DNA of 64,000 bases from CAYOSU01 sp964406735 (GTDB lineage: Bacteria > Bacillota > Clostridia > Christensenellales > CAMQZB01): assembly GCA_964406735.1 (NCBI GenBank), contig CAYOSU010000005.1, positions 1 through 64,000 on the forward strand. The letters run 5' to 3'. A program made the translations under genes and the position numbers. Below, piece by piece: positions 17,471 through 24,630 of this stretch (positions are counted from its first letter, which is position 1; every line of letters starts with the position of its first letter). Below the pieces are notes generated by a model. That model saw nothing but the letters and a program-made list of their open reading frames with translations. It did no database searches and was not told the origin of the DNA.

Positions 17471-18484
17471 ATGAACGTAGAAAAGTACTTAAAACAGCAT
17501 AGAAAAAAATACGAGCTTTCTCCTCAAGACGAGATCAAGCTCTTATTTCAAGCACATTTCGGCGGCGGACACTTCGTACCTGAAAACGGAAAGGCTATCT
17601 CATATATTAAAGAGGAAATGTTATCAATCACGGACGATGAATACTCAAATTACGAGCTTATCGAAAAGGTATCCGACGAGTACTCTCGCATGCACTTAAT
17701 AAAACTAAAAGATTTTGGTCTATCGAGCGAAACTGCAGCAAAGATCTTCGTTTTATCGTCAAAAAAATTTGGAGATACCACAGCGTTTGAAGCAGACGTA
17801 AGAAGGCTTGTAAATAAAGAAACAGCAGAAAAGTATTTAAGCGGCGGAATAAGACCTATTTCACACTCGGAAGGGTATCGAGCAAAATACTCGCCCCATT
17901 ACCGAGTCATTTCCAACGAATACGTCAAGTACATTCCCCTATTTTGCAAAATAGACGAGCAACTTAAAGAAAAGAAAAAGCTCGTTATCGGCATTGACGG
18001 AAAAGCAGGGTCGGGTAAAAGTACGCTCGCAAACGTTTTGAAAAAGGTATACGGTGCAAGCATCGTGAGAGCAGACGACTTTTTCGTTCCGCTTTCACAA
18101 AAAAGCGACGAGCGACGCAGAGAGATCGGCGGAAATATCGATTACGAGCGGATGAAAAAGGAGGTTTTTGAAAAAATCGCACACGATAGCTTTGAATATA
18201 CGCCTTTTTTGTGCAGTTCACAAAGCTTTGGAAAGCCTATTAAAATCGACTCATCTGACATCACCGTAATTGAAGGAAGCTATTCCTCTCATCCGTATTT
18301 TGATTTTAAGTACGACGTATCGGTATTTATCGATATTGACGATACTCTTCAAAAAGAGCGCATTATAGATCGAAACGGAAGCTTTTCTAAAAGATTTTTT
18401 GACGAGTTTATCCCCAAAGAAAACGAATATTTTAAGCATTACCGAATAAAAGAAAAAGCGGATATTATTATAAGTAACCGATAA
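17471..18484 (+). CDS. uridine-kinase-like P-loop protein with an N-terminal unknown domain
   Basis: Protein of 337 residues in two parts. Residues 1 to about 165 form a helical domain I cannot name (LLFQAHFGGGHFV near residue 24, SHSEGYRAKYSPHYRV near 131). Residues 170-337 form a P-loop kinase domain: GKAGSGKS at 177-184, then VRADDFFVP, where Asp-Asp matches the uridine kinase/phosphoribulokinase substrate-base position, and VIEGSYSSHP. Ordinary uridine kinases, such as udk at 29317-29958, are about 210 residues and lack the N-terminal part, so this is a fusion. Substrate is probably a nucleoside or small sugar-like molecule, not proven. Ribosome site AAAGGA. It is followed by a two-way terminator and is monocistronic. 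Confidence 0.8.
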   Translation: MNVEKYLKQHRKKYELSPQDEIKLLFQAHFGGGHFVPENGKAISYIKEEMLSITDDEYSNYELIEKVSDEYSRMHLIKLKDFGLSSETAAKIFVLSSKKFGDTTAFEADVRRLVNKETAEKYLSGGIRPISHSEGYRAKYSPHYRVISNEYVKYIPLFCKIDEQLKEKKKLVIGIDGKAGSGKSTLANVLKKVYGASIVRADDFFVPLSQKSDERRREIGGNIDYERMKKEVFEKIAHDSFEYTPFLCSSQSFGKPIKIDSSDITVIEGSYSSHPYFDFKYDVSVFIDIDDTLQKERIIDRNGSFSKRFFDEFIPKENEYFKHYRIKEKADIIISNR

Positions 18485-18492
18485 TACAAAAA

Positions 18493-18528
18493 AAGACCGA
18501 CGATAGAAAATAACATCGTCGGTCTTGG
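18493..18528. terminator. bidirectional terminator between convergent genes
   Basis: A 12-bp perfect stem (AAGACCGACGAT and complement) with a 10-base loop, A-rich on the left and T-rich on the right. It serves the kinase-like gene and the facing mtnN gene. Confidence 0.75.
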
Positions 18529-18545
18529 TTTTAAGTAATTTAGTA

Positions 18546-19220
18546 TTATATCGCTTTAATAAGGTTAATAACGGAGGTTGCGACCTTATCTGCTGCGATA
18601 AACTCGAAATCGTCAAAAGTCTGACCTGCGTCGTCGTCCGCTAAGTCCGAGATACATCTCAATACGATGAACGGCTTTTTGTTAGCGTAAGCTACGTGCG
18701 CAATAGACGCACCCTCCATCTCGCAAGCAATTGCGTCGCCTATCTTCTGTATCTCTTGCTTTTTTGCCGAGGACGTAACGAATACATCTCCCGTTGCGAT
18801 ATTTCCCAATACAAGGTCTTGAATATCCGTATTTGCGGCAAAGAATTTTTCCACCAACCCTCTATCGGCAGGAAATCTGTCTATCCCGGGGTAGTTCATT
18901 TCTAAAATCGAAAGGTCAAAGTCGTGATAATACAAAAGATCAGATACTACTATCGAAAGGTGTGGTGCTTTTTCGGAAAGGCTTCCTGCGATACCGCTGT
19001 TGATGACGTAATCGGGATCAAAGCGATCGATAACTATCTGAGCGGACATTGCGGAGTTTACCTTGCCAACGCCCGAATTACATACTACGAGCTCTTTTCC
19101 AAAGAGCGTACCCGTCGAATACGGGAGTCCGTTTATCTCAAAATCGACTCTATTTTCGAGTCGCTCGGTAAAAAGTCTTCTTTCTGAGCTTAACGCGCAA
19201 ATAACTGCAATTTTTGTCAT
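18546..19220 (-). CDS. mtnN: 5'-methylthioadenosine/S-adenosylhomocysteine nucleosidase
   Basis: Nucleosidase of 224 residues, the normal size for MTAN/Pfs. It cleaves adenine from methylthioadenosine and S-adenosylhomocysteine, feeding the methyl and methionine salvage cycles and autoinducer-2 precursor formation. GVGKVNSAMSAQIVIDRF and INSGIAGS form the ribose/phosphate-site region. CEMEGASIAHVA carries the catalytic and ribose-binding Glu residues. Ser-Asp near RCISDLADD matches the adenine-side catalytic Asp. Ribosome site AAGGAG. The gene begins 18 bases after the EamA transporter stop, so the two are probably one transcript. The Met-specific metNIQ operon diverges from the same intergenic region. 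Confidence 0.95.
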   Translation of the reverse strand: MTKIAVICALSSERRLFTERLENRVDFEINGLPYSTGTLFGKELVVCNSGVGKVNSAMSAQIVIDRFDPDYVINSGIAGSLSEKAPHLSIVVSDLLYYHDFDLSILEMNYPGIDRFPADRGLVEKFFAANTDIQDLVLGNIATGDVFVTSSAKKQEIQKIGDAIACEMEGASIAHVAYANKKPFIVLRCISDLADDDAGQTFDDFEFIAADKVATSVINLIKAI

Positions 19221-19238
19221 AGTTATATCTCCTTAAAT

Positions 19239-20141
19239 TTATTTTGTTAATCCTGCAAATACCACGCCTAAAACGACGAGTATACTTCCGACTATCTGAT
19301 ATACCCCGAACGGTTCAGACAAGAACAATACGCCTGCGACGATGGAAATTACCGTCGAAAGGCTATTGAACACGACGACCTCTTGTATCCTGAGCTTTGC
19401 GTATGAGTAATTTATCGCAAAGAACGCTCCTACGGACGAAAAGCCGGCAAGATAAATTACGTCGAGCCAAAATCTAAGGCTTTTTAGCGGCGTAAATATT
19501 AGCTCAACATAGCTTCCTTTTGCCGTAATCAAAGCTAAAGCAGTAAACACTACGCTTCCTAGCAAGAACATAACGTAGGTCTTTTCAAAAGCTGTAAATT
19601 CTTCTTTGATAAATCTTGAGAGCAGATTGAAAGCCGTTGCCGCTATGACCGCACCGAAAGCCAAAAGAACGCCTAACAAGGTTATCGAGCCGTTTATCTC
19701 CTCACCAAGCGTCGTTAATATCACGCCTAAAACGGAGATTACAACGAAGATCAACTTTTTATACGTTACCTTTTCTTTCAAGAGTAATGCACCGAAAACG
19801 ATTGAAGCAATCGGGCATATCGACGTTATGATTCCGACTAACGACGTCGGCAAAAAGCTTACGGAATATGTTTCGCATATAAAGTATACGACGGGCTGAG
19901 TTAAGCCAAGAAGTAACAACGGCAAGAGCTTTTTTCCCTTACCCTTAATGTTCAAGGAAAAAGGCTTAAATAACAGCATAACGTTCAAAATGGCAAATGC
20001 AACTAAAAATCTTATCGCAAGCAAGACTATAGGAGTTGTAACGGATAATGCGCTTTGCGAAAAGAAAAGCGAAAATCCGAAGATCGTATAGCCGATTATT
20101 GCAAGTATTATTGATTTTTTTCTTGAAGCGTCGTTTTGCAT
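19239..20141 (-). CDS. EamA/DMT superfamily transporter
   Basis: Integral membrane protein of 300 residues with about ten hydrophobic segments in two EamA halves. The second half reads ITLLGVLLAFGAVIAATAFNLLSR and ends with PFGVYQIVGSILVVLGVVFAG, the usual closing motif. DMT permeases of this kind export or import small metabolites, often amino acids or nucleotide-linked compounds; the substrate cannot be told. I placed the start at the ATG at 20141, with AAAGG 9 bases upstream. The 21 residues in front of it would need a TTG start with no ribosome site. Co-transcribed with mtnN. Confidence 0.9.
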   Translation of the reverse strand: MQNDASRKKSIILAIIGYTIFGFSLFFSQSALSVTTPIVLLAIRFLVAFAILNVMLLFKPFSLNIKGKGKKLLPLLLLGLTQPVVYFICETYSVSFLPTSLVGIITSICPIASIVFGALLLKEKVTYKKLIFVVISVLGVILTTLGEEINGSITLLGVLLAFGAVIAATAFNLLSRFIKEEFTAFEKTYVMFLLGSVVFTALALITAKGSYVELIFTPLKSLRFWLDVIYLAGFSSVGAFFAINYSYAKLRIQEVVVFNSLSTVISIVAGVLFLSEPFGVYQIVGSILVVLGVVFAGLTK

Positions 20142-20255
20142 TTTCGTTTGCCTTTTTGCATTAAAAATTAGCATTATCTTATCAAAAAATAAATAAAAAC
20201 ACAACTCAAAGCAGTCGATTTGAAGAAAGTATTAGTTGAAAATTGCAAAAAGAGT

Positions 20256-20291
20256 ATAACTATTCGTAAAACACCTAAATTGTCGGAATAA
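20256..20291 (-). promoter_or_regulatory. 36-base conserved intergenic element, copy 2
   Basis: Minus strand: TTATTCCGA at the 5' end and TTTTACGAATAGTTAT at the 3' end, exactly the length of copies at 5199-5234 and 40575-40610. It lies 114 bases before the EamA transporter start. Confidence 0.35.
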
Positions 20292-20383
20292 ATTATGATT
20301 TAGAAGCAAAATAAACAGCTCGTTAGATCTTTCCCCTATTAAAAATATTTTGAATAATTATTAAAAAACCCGCATAAAAACAT

Positions 20384-20412
20384 TTGACAAAGGAGCATTT
20401 ATTTGCTAATAT
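20384..20412 (+). promoter_or_regulatory. promoter of the metNIQ T-box transcript
   Basis: TTGACA (20384-20389), exactly 17 bases, TAATAT (20407-20412). The expected start is near 20419, at the head of the T-box leader. Confidence 0.7.
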
Positions 20413-20419
20413 CATTATG

Positions 20420-20694
20420 AATTTAATAGCCATACTGAAAGGCAACGAAAAGAAGAGTAAGTTTATTACTGACTTTACAGAGAACCGATTTGAGGCTGAG
20501 AGATCGGAAGTTCAAGTGAAACCGAATATGGTCTTGGAGCTGCGTGGGCGAAATTATTTAGTTCACGACGCGAGTGCGCGTTATAGCACGGTACTGTGAT
20601 GGCAGTACGTCGAGGTTGCAGTCAAACGCAACGAAGTAAGGTGGTACCACGGATATTATATCCCGTCCTTATATTGTAGGACGGGATTTTTTTT
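20420..20694 (+). ncRNA. T-box leader, methionine specifier, upstream of metNIQ
   Basis: T-box riboswitch that senses uncharged tRNA. The conserved T-box sequence AAGGTGGTACCACGG is at 20638-20652; its UGGU pairs with an ACCA tRNA end, correct for tRNA-Met. Stem I has the CAGAGA element and the GGCTGAGAG distal loop. On its 3' side GAAT precedes the codon ATG at 20528-20530, followed by a purine, as expected for a specifier. It ends in a terminator with the 9-bp stem TCCCGTCCT/AGGACGGGA and a long T run. Uncharged tRNA-Met should stabilise the antiterminator and switch on the methionine transporter operon. Leader borders are approximate. Confidence 0.93.
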
Positions 20695-20730
20695 ATTAGC
20701 AACTTAAGAATAAAGAAAGGATCTATATAA

Positions 20731-21471
20731 ATGTTAGAGCTAAAGAACGTAAGCAAAAGTTTCATACAGCAAGGCGAGCCGCTACACGCGTTGAACAACG
20801 TCTCCCTCACTATCGACGACGGTAAGATATTCGGCGTTATCGGTCTTTCGGGAGCCGGCAAATCGACGCTTCTGCGCTCTATTGCAGGTCTTGAAAAGAT
20901 TGACAGCGGAGAGATACTCATCGACGGAGTAAACTTGAGCGAACTTAAAGGCGATGAGCTGAGAGTTTTCAGAAGCCGAATAGGCGTCGTTTTCCAAGGA
21001 TTCAACCTTTTGATGCAAAGAACGGTATTTGAAAATATCGCTTTCCCATTGAGGCTTTCGAAAACGCCAAAAGACATAATAAACGCTAAAGTAAACGAGC
21101 TTATCGAGCTTGTTGGACTTAAGGGCAAAGAAAAATCTTATCCTGCGGAGCTTTCCGGCGGACAAAAACAAAGAGTTGCGATAGCACGTTCTATCGCCGC
21201 AGACCCCAAGGTTTTGCTCCTTGACGAGGTCACCTCCGCACTCGACCCCTTAACGACAAAGCAAATATTGAACCTTCTCAAAGATATAAACGAAAAAAGC
21301 GGCGTTACGATGGTATTTATCACTCACGAGATGGGCGTCGTTTCGGCGATATGCGACGAGCTTGCAGTGCTAAACTACGGAGTCGTCGAGGAATGCGGAA
21401 AGACGGCGGACGTACTTTCTAACCCGAAATCGGCTATAGCAAAATTATTACTCGGAAAGGAGCGTCAATAA
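20731..21471 (+). CDS. metN: methionine ABC transporter ATP-binding protein (short MetN)
   Basis: ABC ATPase of 246 residues: Walker A GLSGAGKS (38-45), LSGGQKQRVAIARS signature, Walker B VLLLDEVTSALDP. The E-V-T-S-A-L-D pattern is typical of MetN, which powers D/L-methionine uptake through MetI with MetQ as binding lipoprotein. MetN of many bacteria is about 340 residues and ends in a NIL (ACT-like) domain that binds methionine and shuts the transporter. This protein stops right after the ATPase and lacks that domain. It is first in metNIQ, downstream of a Met T-box, and its stop is one base from the metI start. Control therefore seems to rest mainly on transcription. Confidence 0.93.
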   Translation: MLELKNVSKSFIQQGEPLHALNNVSLTIDDGKIFGVIGLSGAGKSTLLRSIAGLEKIDSGEILIDGVNLSELKGDELRVFRSRIGVVFQGFNLLMQRTVFENIAFPLRLSKTPKDIINAKVNELIELVGLKGKEKSYPAELSGGQKQRVAIARSIAADPKVLLLDEVTSALDPLTTKQILNLLKDINEKSGVTMVFITHEMGVVSAICDELAVLNYGVVEECGKTADVLSNPKSAIAKLLLGKERQ

Positions 21472-21472
21472 C

Positions 21473-22138
21473 ATGGAAAGGCTTATTTACCTATTTGATT
21501 ACTACGATATTTGGCTCGAAACGGGAAGAACGCTTCTGATGACCTTCGTTCCCGTAATACTTGCTTACGTTTTCGGTCTTCCGCTCGGAGTTTTGTGCGT
21601 CGTTACCGACAAGGACGGCATCCGCCCAAATAATACGATAAATCAGATACTCAACGTCATCATTAACCTTGGAAGAAGTATCCCGTTCGTCATCATGGTG
21701 TGCATACTCATTGGACTTACGAAAGCTATAATGGGAACGAGTCTTGGTTCGGCGGCAGCGTGCGTACCGCTAACAATCTCCTGCATTCCCTTTATCGCAA
21801 GAATAACGGAGCAGTCCCTCAAGGAGATCGACAAAGGCGTTATCGACGCAGCAAAATGCATGGGCGCAACGGACTTTCAGATAATTACCAGAGTGTATTT
21901 GGTTGAGACTATCCCCTCTCTCGTAAGAGGCTTTGCCATCACTGCAGTAACGCTCGTCGGATATACCGCAATGAGCGGAACGATGGGCGCAGGCGGATTG
22001 GGCTATCTTGCAGTCAAGTACGGATATGAAAGACATATTACCGACTTAATGTGGCTTTGCGTAGTGCTTATTATCGCACTCGTTGAAATAATTCAGCTGT
22101 TTATCGAGATTATCGCAAAGAGGATCGATAAAAAATAA
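21473..22138 (+). CDS. metI: methionine ABC transporter permease
   Basis: Membrane protein of 221 residues with five to six hydrophobic segments and the MetI-type permease region. The coupling motif is EAA-like (IDAAKCMGATDFQIITRVYL), followed by SGTMGAGGLGYLAVKYGYERH, which is strongly conserved in MetI. Size matches the family (about 217). It forms the membrane channel with MetN and receives methionine from MetQ. Spaced one base from metN. Confidence 0.95.
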   Translation: MERLIYLFDYYDIWLETGRTLLMTFVPVILAYVFGLPLGVLCVVTDKDGIRPNNTINQILNVIINLGRSIPFVIMVCILIGLTKAIMGTSLGSAAACVPLTISCIPFIARITEQSLKEIDKGVIDAAKCMGATDFQIITRVYLVETIPSLVRGFAITAVTLVGYTAMSGTMGAGGLGYLAVKYGYERHITDLMWLCVVLIIALVEIIQLFIEIIAKRIDKK

Positions 22139-22168
22139 TACGAAATAATTTTAAGGAGAAAATATATT

Positions 22169-22984
22169 ATGAAAAAGTTTTTGGCAATACTTCTCGTTTT
22201 AGTAACGCTTCTCTCGTTCACCGCTTGCAACAACGGAACGGATGAGAAAACCATCGTCGTTGGAGCATCCTCTGCCCCTCACGCAGAAATTTTGAGACAG
22301 TGCGAGGAATATATCAAATCAAAGGGCTATACGCTTAAAATAGTTGAATATTCCGACTACGTTCAGCCTAACATCGCACTCGAAGACAAGAGCTTGGATG
22401 CAAACTATTTCCAGCACGAGCCTTATCTGAATACTTTCTGCAAAGACCATGGATACACCGACTTGATCGTTGCCGCTAAGGTACATTTCGAGCCCTTAGG
22501 AATTTATCTCGGCGGAAAAGGTAAAGATTTTAATTCATTAAAAGTCGGCGACCAGATAGCCGTTCCCGACGACGCAACAAACTGCGCAAGAGCATTACAG
22601 CTTTTAGCAACATACAACGTTATCGAGATAACCAACGACAAGGGTCTTGAAACGACTGTTAAGGATATCGATTCAAAAGGACTTGAAATTATTCCTTTGA
22701 GCGCAGAAACTATTGCAGCAAGACTTGACGAGCTTTCGTTCGCAGTTATCAACGGAAACTACGCAGTTGACTTTAAGATCACAGATAAGGTAGTTGCTCA
22801 AGAAGATTCCGTATCAGTTGCAGCTAAAACTTATGCAAACATTATTGCTTGCCGTGAAGACAATAAAAACAGTGAAAAAATAACCGTTTTGATCGAGGCT
22901 TTGAAACAGCAGAAGATCGCAGATTATATCACAAACAGCTACAACGGACTCGTTCTTCCTTACGACGAATTCTTCAAAAACTAA
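22169..22984 (+). CDS. metQ: methionine-binding lipoprotein, MetQ/NlpA family
   Basis: Substrate-binding lipoprotein of 271 residues: signal peptide with lipobox FTAC (Cys20), then a NlpA-type type 2 binding fold. VGASSAPHAEIL, DANYFQHEPYLN and VPDDATNCARALQLL are hallmark segments of MetQ. It captures methionine outside the membrane and delivers it to MetI. Ribosome site AAGGAG 10 bases before ATG. Last gene of the operon, followed by a terminator. Confidence 0.95.
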   Translation: MKKFLAILLVLVTLLSFTACNNGTDEKTIVVGASSAPHAEILRQCEEYIKSKGYTLKIVEYSDYVQPNIALEDKSLDANYFQHEPYLNTFCKDHGYTDLIVAAKVHFEPLGIYLGGKGKDFNSLKVGDQIAVPDDATNCARALQLLATYNVIEITNDKGLETTVKDIDSKGLEIIPLSAETIAARLDELSFAVINGNYAVDFKITDKVVAQEDSVSVAAKTYANIIACREDNKNSEKITVLIEALKQQKIADYITNSYNGLVLPYDEFFKN

Positions 22985-22999
22985 AAACAAAATAATATT

Positions 23000-23029
23000 G
23001 GCGAGGACCGATTTGGTCTTCGCCTTTTA
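23000..23029 (+). terminator. terminator of metNIQ
   Basis: A 10-bp stem (GGCGAGGACC with GGTCTTCGCC, one G-T pair) and a TTTTATT tail, 15 bases after the metQ stop. Confidence 0.8.
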
Positions 23030-23074
23030 TTCTTCATGGTGCAAAATTGCAACTTTGTGGTAATCTGTGATTTT

Positions 23075-23229
23075 CGCGGCACAAGGAAGGGCGCTTCGGT
23101 CAGCCGCTAAAAACGAGGCCTCATGGACTGTTTTCTTAACGCTTTTGTTCGAGTCCCCCCCTATATCTTTTACAAAACAAAAAAGAAGCCAAAGCTTCTT
23201 TTTCGTTTTGGCGCACCCAGGGGGACTCG
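23075..23229. repeat. tandem palindromic repeat, copy A (tRNA-Arg-linked)
   Basis: This roughly 155-bp unit recurs at 23236-23387. It opens with CGCGGCACAAGGAAG, holds GGACTGTTTTCTTAACGC, TTGTTCGAGTCCCCC, and a long stem AAAACAAAAAAGAAGC with its complement. It closes with GCGCACCCAGGGGGACTCG, which copies the 3' end of the neighbouring tRNA-Arg. In this copy a GAGGCCTC palindrome interrupts the internal hairpin that is intact in copy B. Confidence 0.8.
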
Positions 23230-23235
23230 CTCTTG

Positions 23236-23387
23236 CGCGGCACAAGGAAGCCGCGCTTCGGTCAGCCGCTAAAAACAGTCCACTGGACTGTTTTCTTAAC
23301 GCTTTTGTTCGAGTCCCCCTATATCTTTTACAAAACAAAAAAGAAGCCAAAGCTTCTTTTTTGTTTTGGCGCACCCAGGGGGACTCG
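23236..23387. repeat. tandem palindromic repeat, copy B, ending inside tRNA-Arg
   Basis: Second unit, about 152 bp, nearly identical to copy A. Its right end is the authentic 3' part of tRNA-Arg(ACG). It contains nested hairpins: GCGCGGC/GCCGCGC, AAAACAGTCCA/TGGACTGTTTT and the terminator stem. The 13-base arm GTTCGAGTCCCCC (23307-23319) is the exact complement of the tRNA T-arm region at 23378-23390, so the tRNA 3' end is mirrored across the terminator. Confidence 0.8.
23332..23366 (-). terminator. terminator of tRNA-Arg(ACG)
   Basis: A 16-bp perfect stem (AAAACAAAAAAGAAGC and complement) with a 4-base loop, directly after the tRNA CCA end on the minus strand. A second copy lies in repeat A. 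Confidence 0.75.
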
Positions 23388-23443
23388 AACCCTAAGCCTT
23401 TGGTTCCGTAGACCAACGCTCTATCCAATTGAGCTATGGGTGC
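23367..23443 (-). tRNA. tRNA-Arg(ACG)
   Basis: Minus strand, 77 bases: acceptor GCACCCA pairs with TGGGTGC, D-arm with AGCTCAATTGGATAGAGC, anticodon loop CTACGGA (anticodon ACG, deaminated to ICG for CGN codons), T-loop TTCGAGT, encoded GCCA end. Its 3' third forms the right end of a tandem repeat. Confidence 0.96.
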
Positions 23444-23470
23444 ATATATGAACTTTTTCAAGCCTATTTA

Positions 23471-23499
23471 TTATATATATTTGAAAAAGTTTTGTCAAA
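23471..23499 (-). promoter_or_regulatory. promoter of tRNA-Arg(ACG)
   Basis: Minus strand: TTGACA (23499-23494), 17 bases, TATAAT (23476-23471); full consensus, about 28 bases before the tRNA. Confidence 0.75.
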
Positions 23500-23649
23500 T
23501 CATAAAGGGGCTATTTTACTCTCTTTTTAGATTATTTTTCAATTTTTAGATTATCGATCTATTTTTGGCGAAGAAGTTAACGATTTTATCAACAGCCTTA
23601 ATAAAAGTTGACAAATTTGTTATCCTTTGATATTATAACATAAAGTTAA

Positions 23650-23745
23650 ATATCTGTTGCCACCGGGTAACGCAAGATGCATCGGCATTCGAGTTTTTCG
23701 TCGTTAGGTCTTTGAAGACGAAAAGCACGGGTGCTTATTTTATTT
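23650..23745 (+). ncRNA. structured leader of pnuC, candidate NAD+-II type riboswitch
   Basis: The region reads CTGTTGCCACCGGGTAACGC, then AAGATGCATCGGCATTCG. GTTGC pairs with GTAAC around a CACCGG-type loop, and TGCC can pair with GGCA further down, which would make a compact pseudoknot. It resembles what I remember of the NAD+-II (pnuC motif) riboswitch, and it lies directly in front of pnuC. Then follow a hairpin (TTTTCGTC with GACGAAAA, 23695-23724) and a short AAGCACGGGTGCTT hairpin with a U-rich tail just before the ribosome site. The last could act as expression platform. Class assignment is unproven. Confidence 0.42.
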
Positions 23746-23757
23746 TTGTGAGGAGTT

Positions 23758-24486
23758 ATGAAAAACGCAATCAAAAAAATTATCAATTATTTTACACTTG
23801 GAGAGATAATACTATTTCTATCAACCATTATCTCTATTACAGTCTATTATTTTTTATTCGACGGGCAAAATCACCTTACGTTTATCGCTTCTATAATCGG
23901 TGCGACGTCGCTTATTTTTAACGCCAAGGGGAACCCTATCGGCCAAGCACTCATGATCGTCTTCAGCATTTTATACGGCATAATATCCTACTCTTTTTCC
24001 TATTACGGAGAGATGATCACTTACCTTTTGATGACAATGCCGATGGCGGCGTTTTCACTCATTTCATGGCTGAAAAACCCGTTTAACGGTAAATCGAGCG
24101 AGGTCGAAGTAAATTCTCTTTCCAAAAAAGAATACGCCTTTATGTTCACAATTTCGCTCATAGTAACCTTTGGTTTTTACTTCATATTAAAGTATTTTAA
24201 TACTGCAAATCTCGTCCCAAGCACTATTTCCGTTACGACAAGCTTTATTGGCGTTTATCTCACGTTCATGAGAAGTCCTTATTACGCACTCGGATACGCC
24301 GCCAACGATGTCGTTCTGATAATCCTTTGGATACTTGCAAGCATCGAGAATATATCTTACATCTCAGTCGTCGTTTGCTTCATCGCTTTTTTAGTCAACG
24401 ACCTATACGGCTTTTTTGCTTGGAAAAAGCTACATGACAGGCAAAAGAAGCTTAAAGAGACTTCTTTTGAAAAAAGCGGCGTTTAG
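23758..24486 (+). CDS. pnuC: PnuC-family nicotinamide riboside/vitamin transporter
   Basis: Membrane protein of 242 residues with seven to eight hydrophobic segments. The family core is visible: GATSLIFNAKGNPIGQ, ILYGIISY, then Y(A)LGYAANDVVLIILWILA and a final NDLYGFFAWKK. PnuC carriers take up nicotinamide riboside (related PnuT/PnuX take thiamine or riboflavin) by facilitated diffusion coupled to phosphorylation. The upstream leader, which looks like an NAD-sensing element, favours nicotinamide riboside. Ribosome site GAGGAG 2 to 7 bases before ATG. No kinase gene is adjacent. Confidence 0.88.
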   Translation: MKNAIKKIINYFTLGEIILFLSTIISITVYYFLFDGQNHLTFIASIIGATSLIFNAKGNPIGQALMIVFSILYGIISYSFSYYGEMITYLLMTMPMAAFSLISWLKNPFNGKSSEVEVNSLSKKEYAFMFTISLIVTFGFYFILKYFNTANLVPSTISVTTSFIGVYLTFMRSPYYALGYAANDVVLIILWILASIENISYISVVVCFIAFLVNDLYGFFAWKKLHDRQKKLKETSFEKSGV

Positions 24487-24519
24487 TCCATATAAAACGA
24501 ATATTTTTTCATAAAACAG

Positions 24520-24548
24520 TTTACTTATCAGCGATATTTTGATAAAAT
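24520..24548 (+). promoter_or_regulatory. promoter of the degV gene
   Basis: TTTACT (24520-24525), 17 bases, TAAAAT (24543-24548). The leader has a TTGGCAAA/TTTGCCGA hairpin at about 24556-24577. Confidence 0.5.
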
Positions 24549-24630
24549 CTATGTATTGGCAAACATATTTGCCGATACCACCCAAAATGGCTACTACGCT
24601 ATTTTTACATAAAACAGTTGAGAGGTAAAC

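Noticed and set aside
20142..20204. N-terminal extension of the EamA transporter to 20204
   Set aside because: It would start with TTG without a ribosome site; the ATG at 20141 has AAAGG at the right distance.
20384..20599. Short plus-strand frame upstream of metN
   Set aside because: It lies inside the T-box leader and has no ribosome site or conserved sequence.
23075..23387. CRISPR-like repetition
   Set aside because: There are only two units of about 150 bp with internal palindromes, no short regular repeats with unique spacers, and no cas genes.
23027..23461. Minus-strand frame of 144 codons across the tRNA-Arg repeats
   Set aside because: It runs through a tRNA gene and two palindromic repeat units; the repeated KTKKK peptide simply mirrors the DNA repeat.
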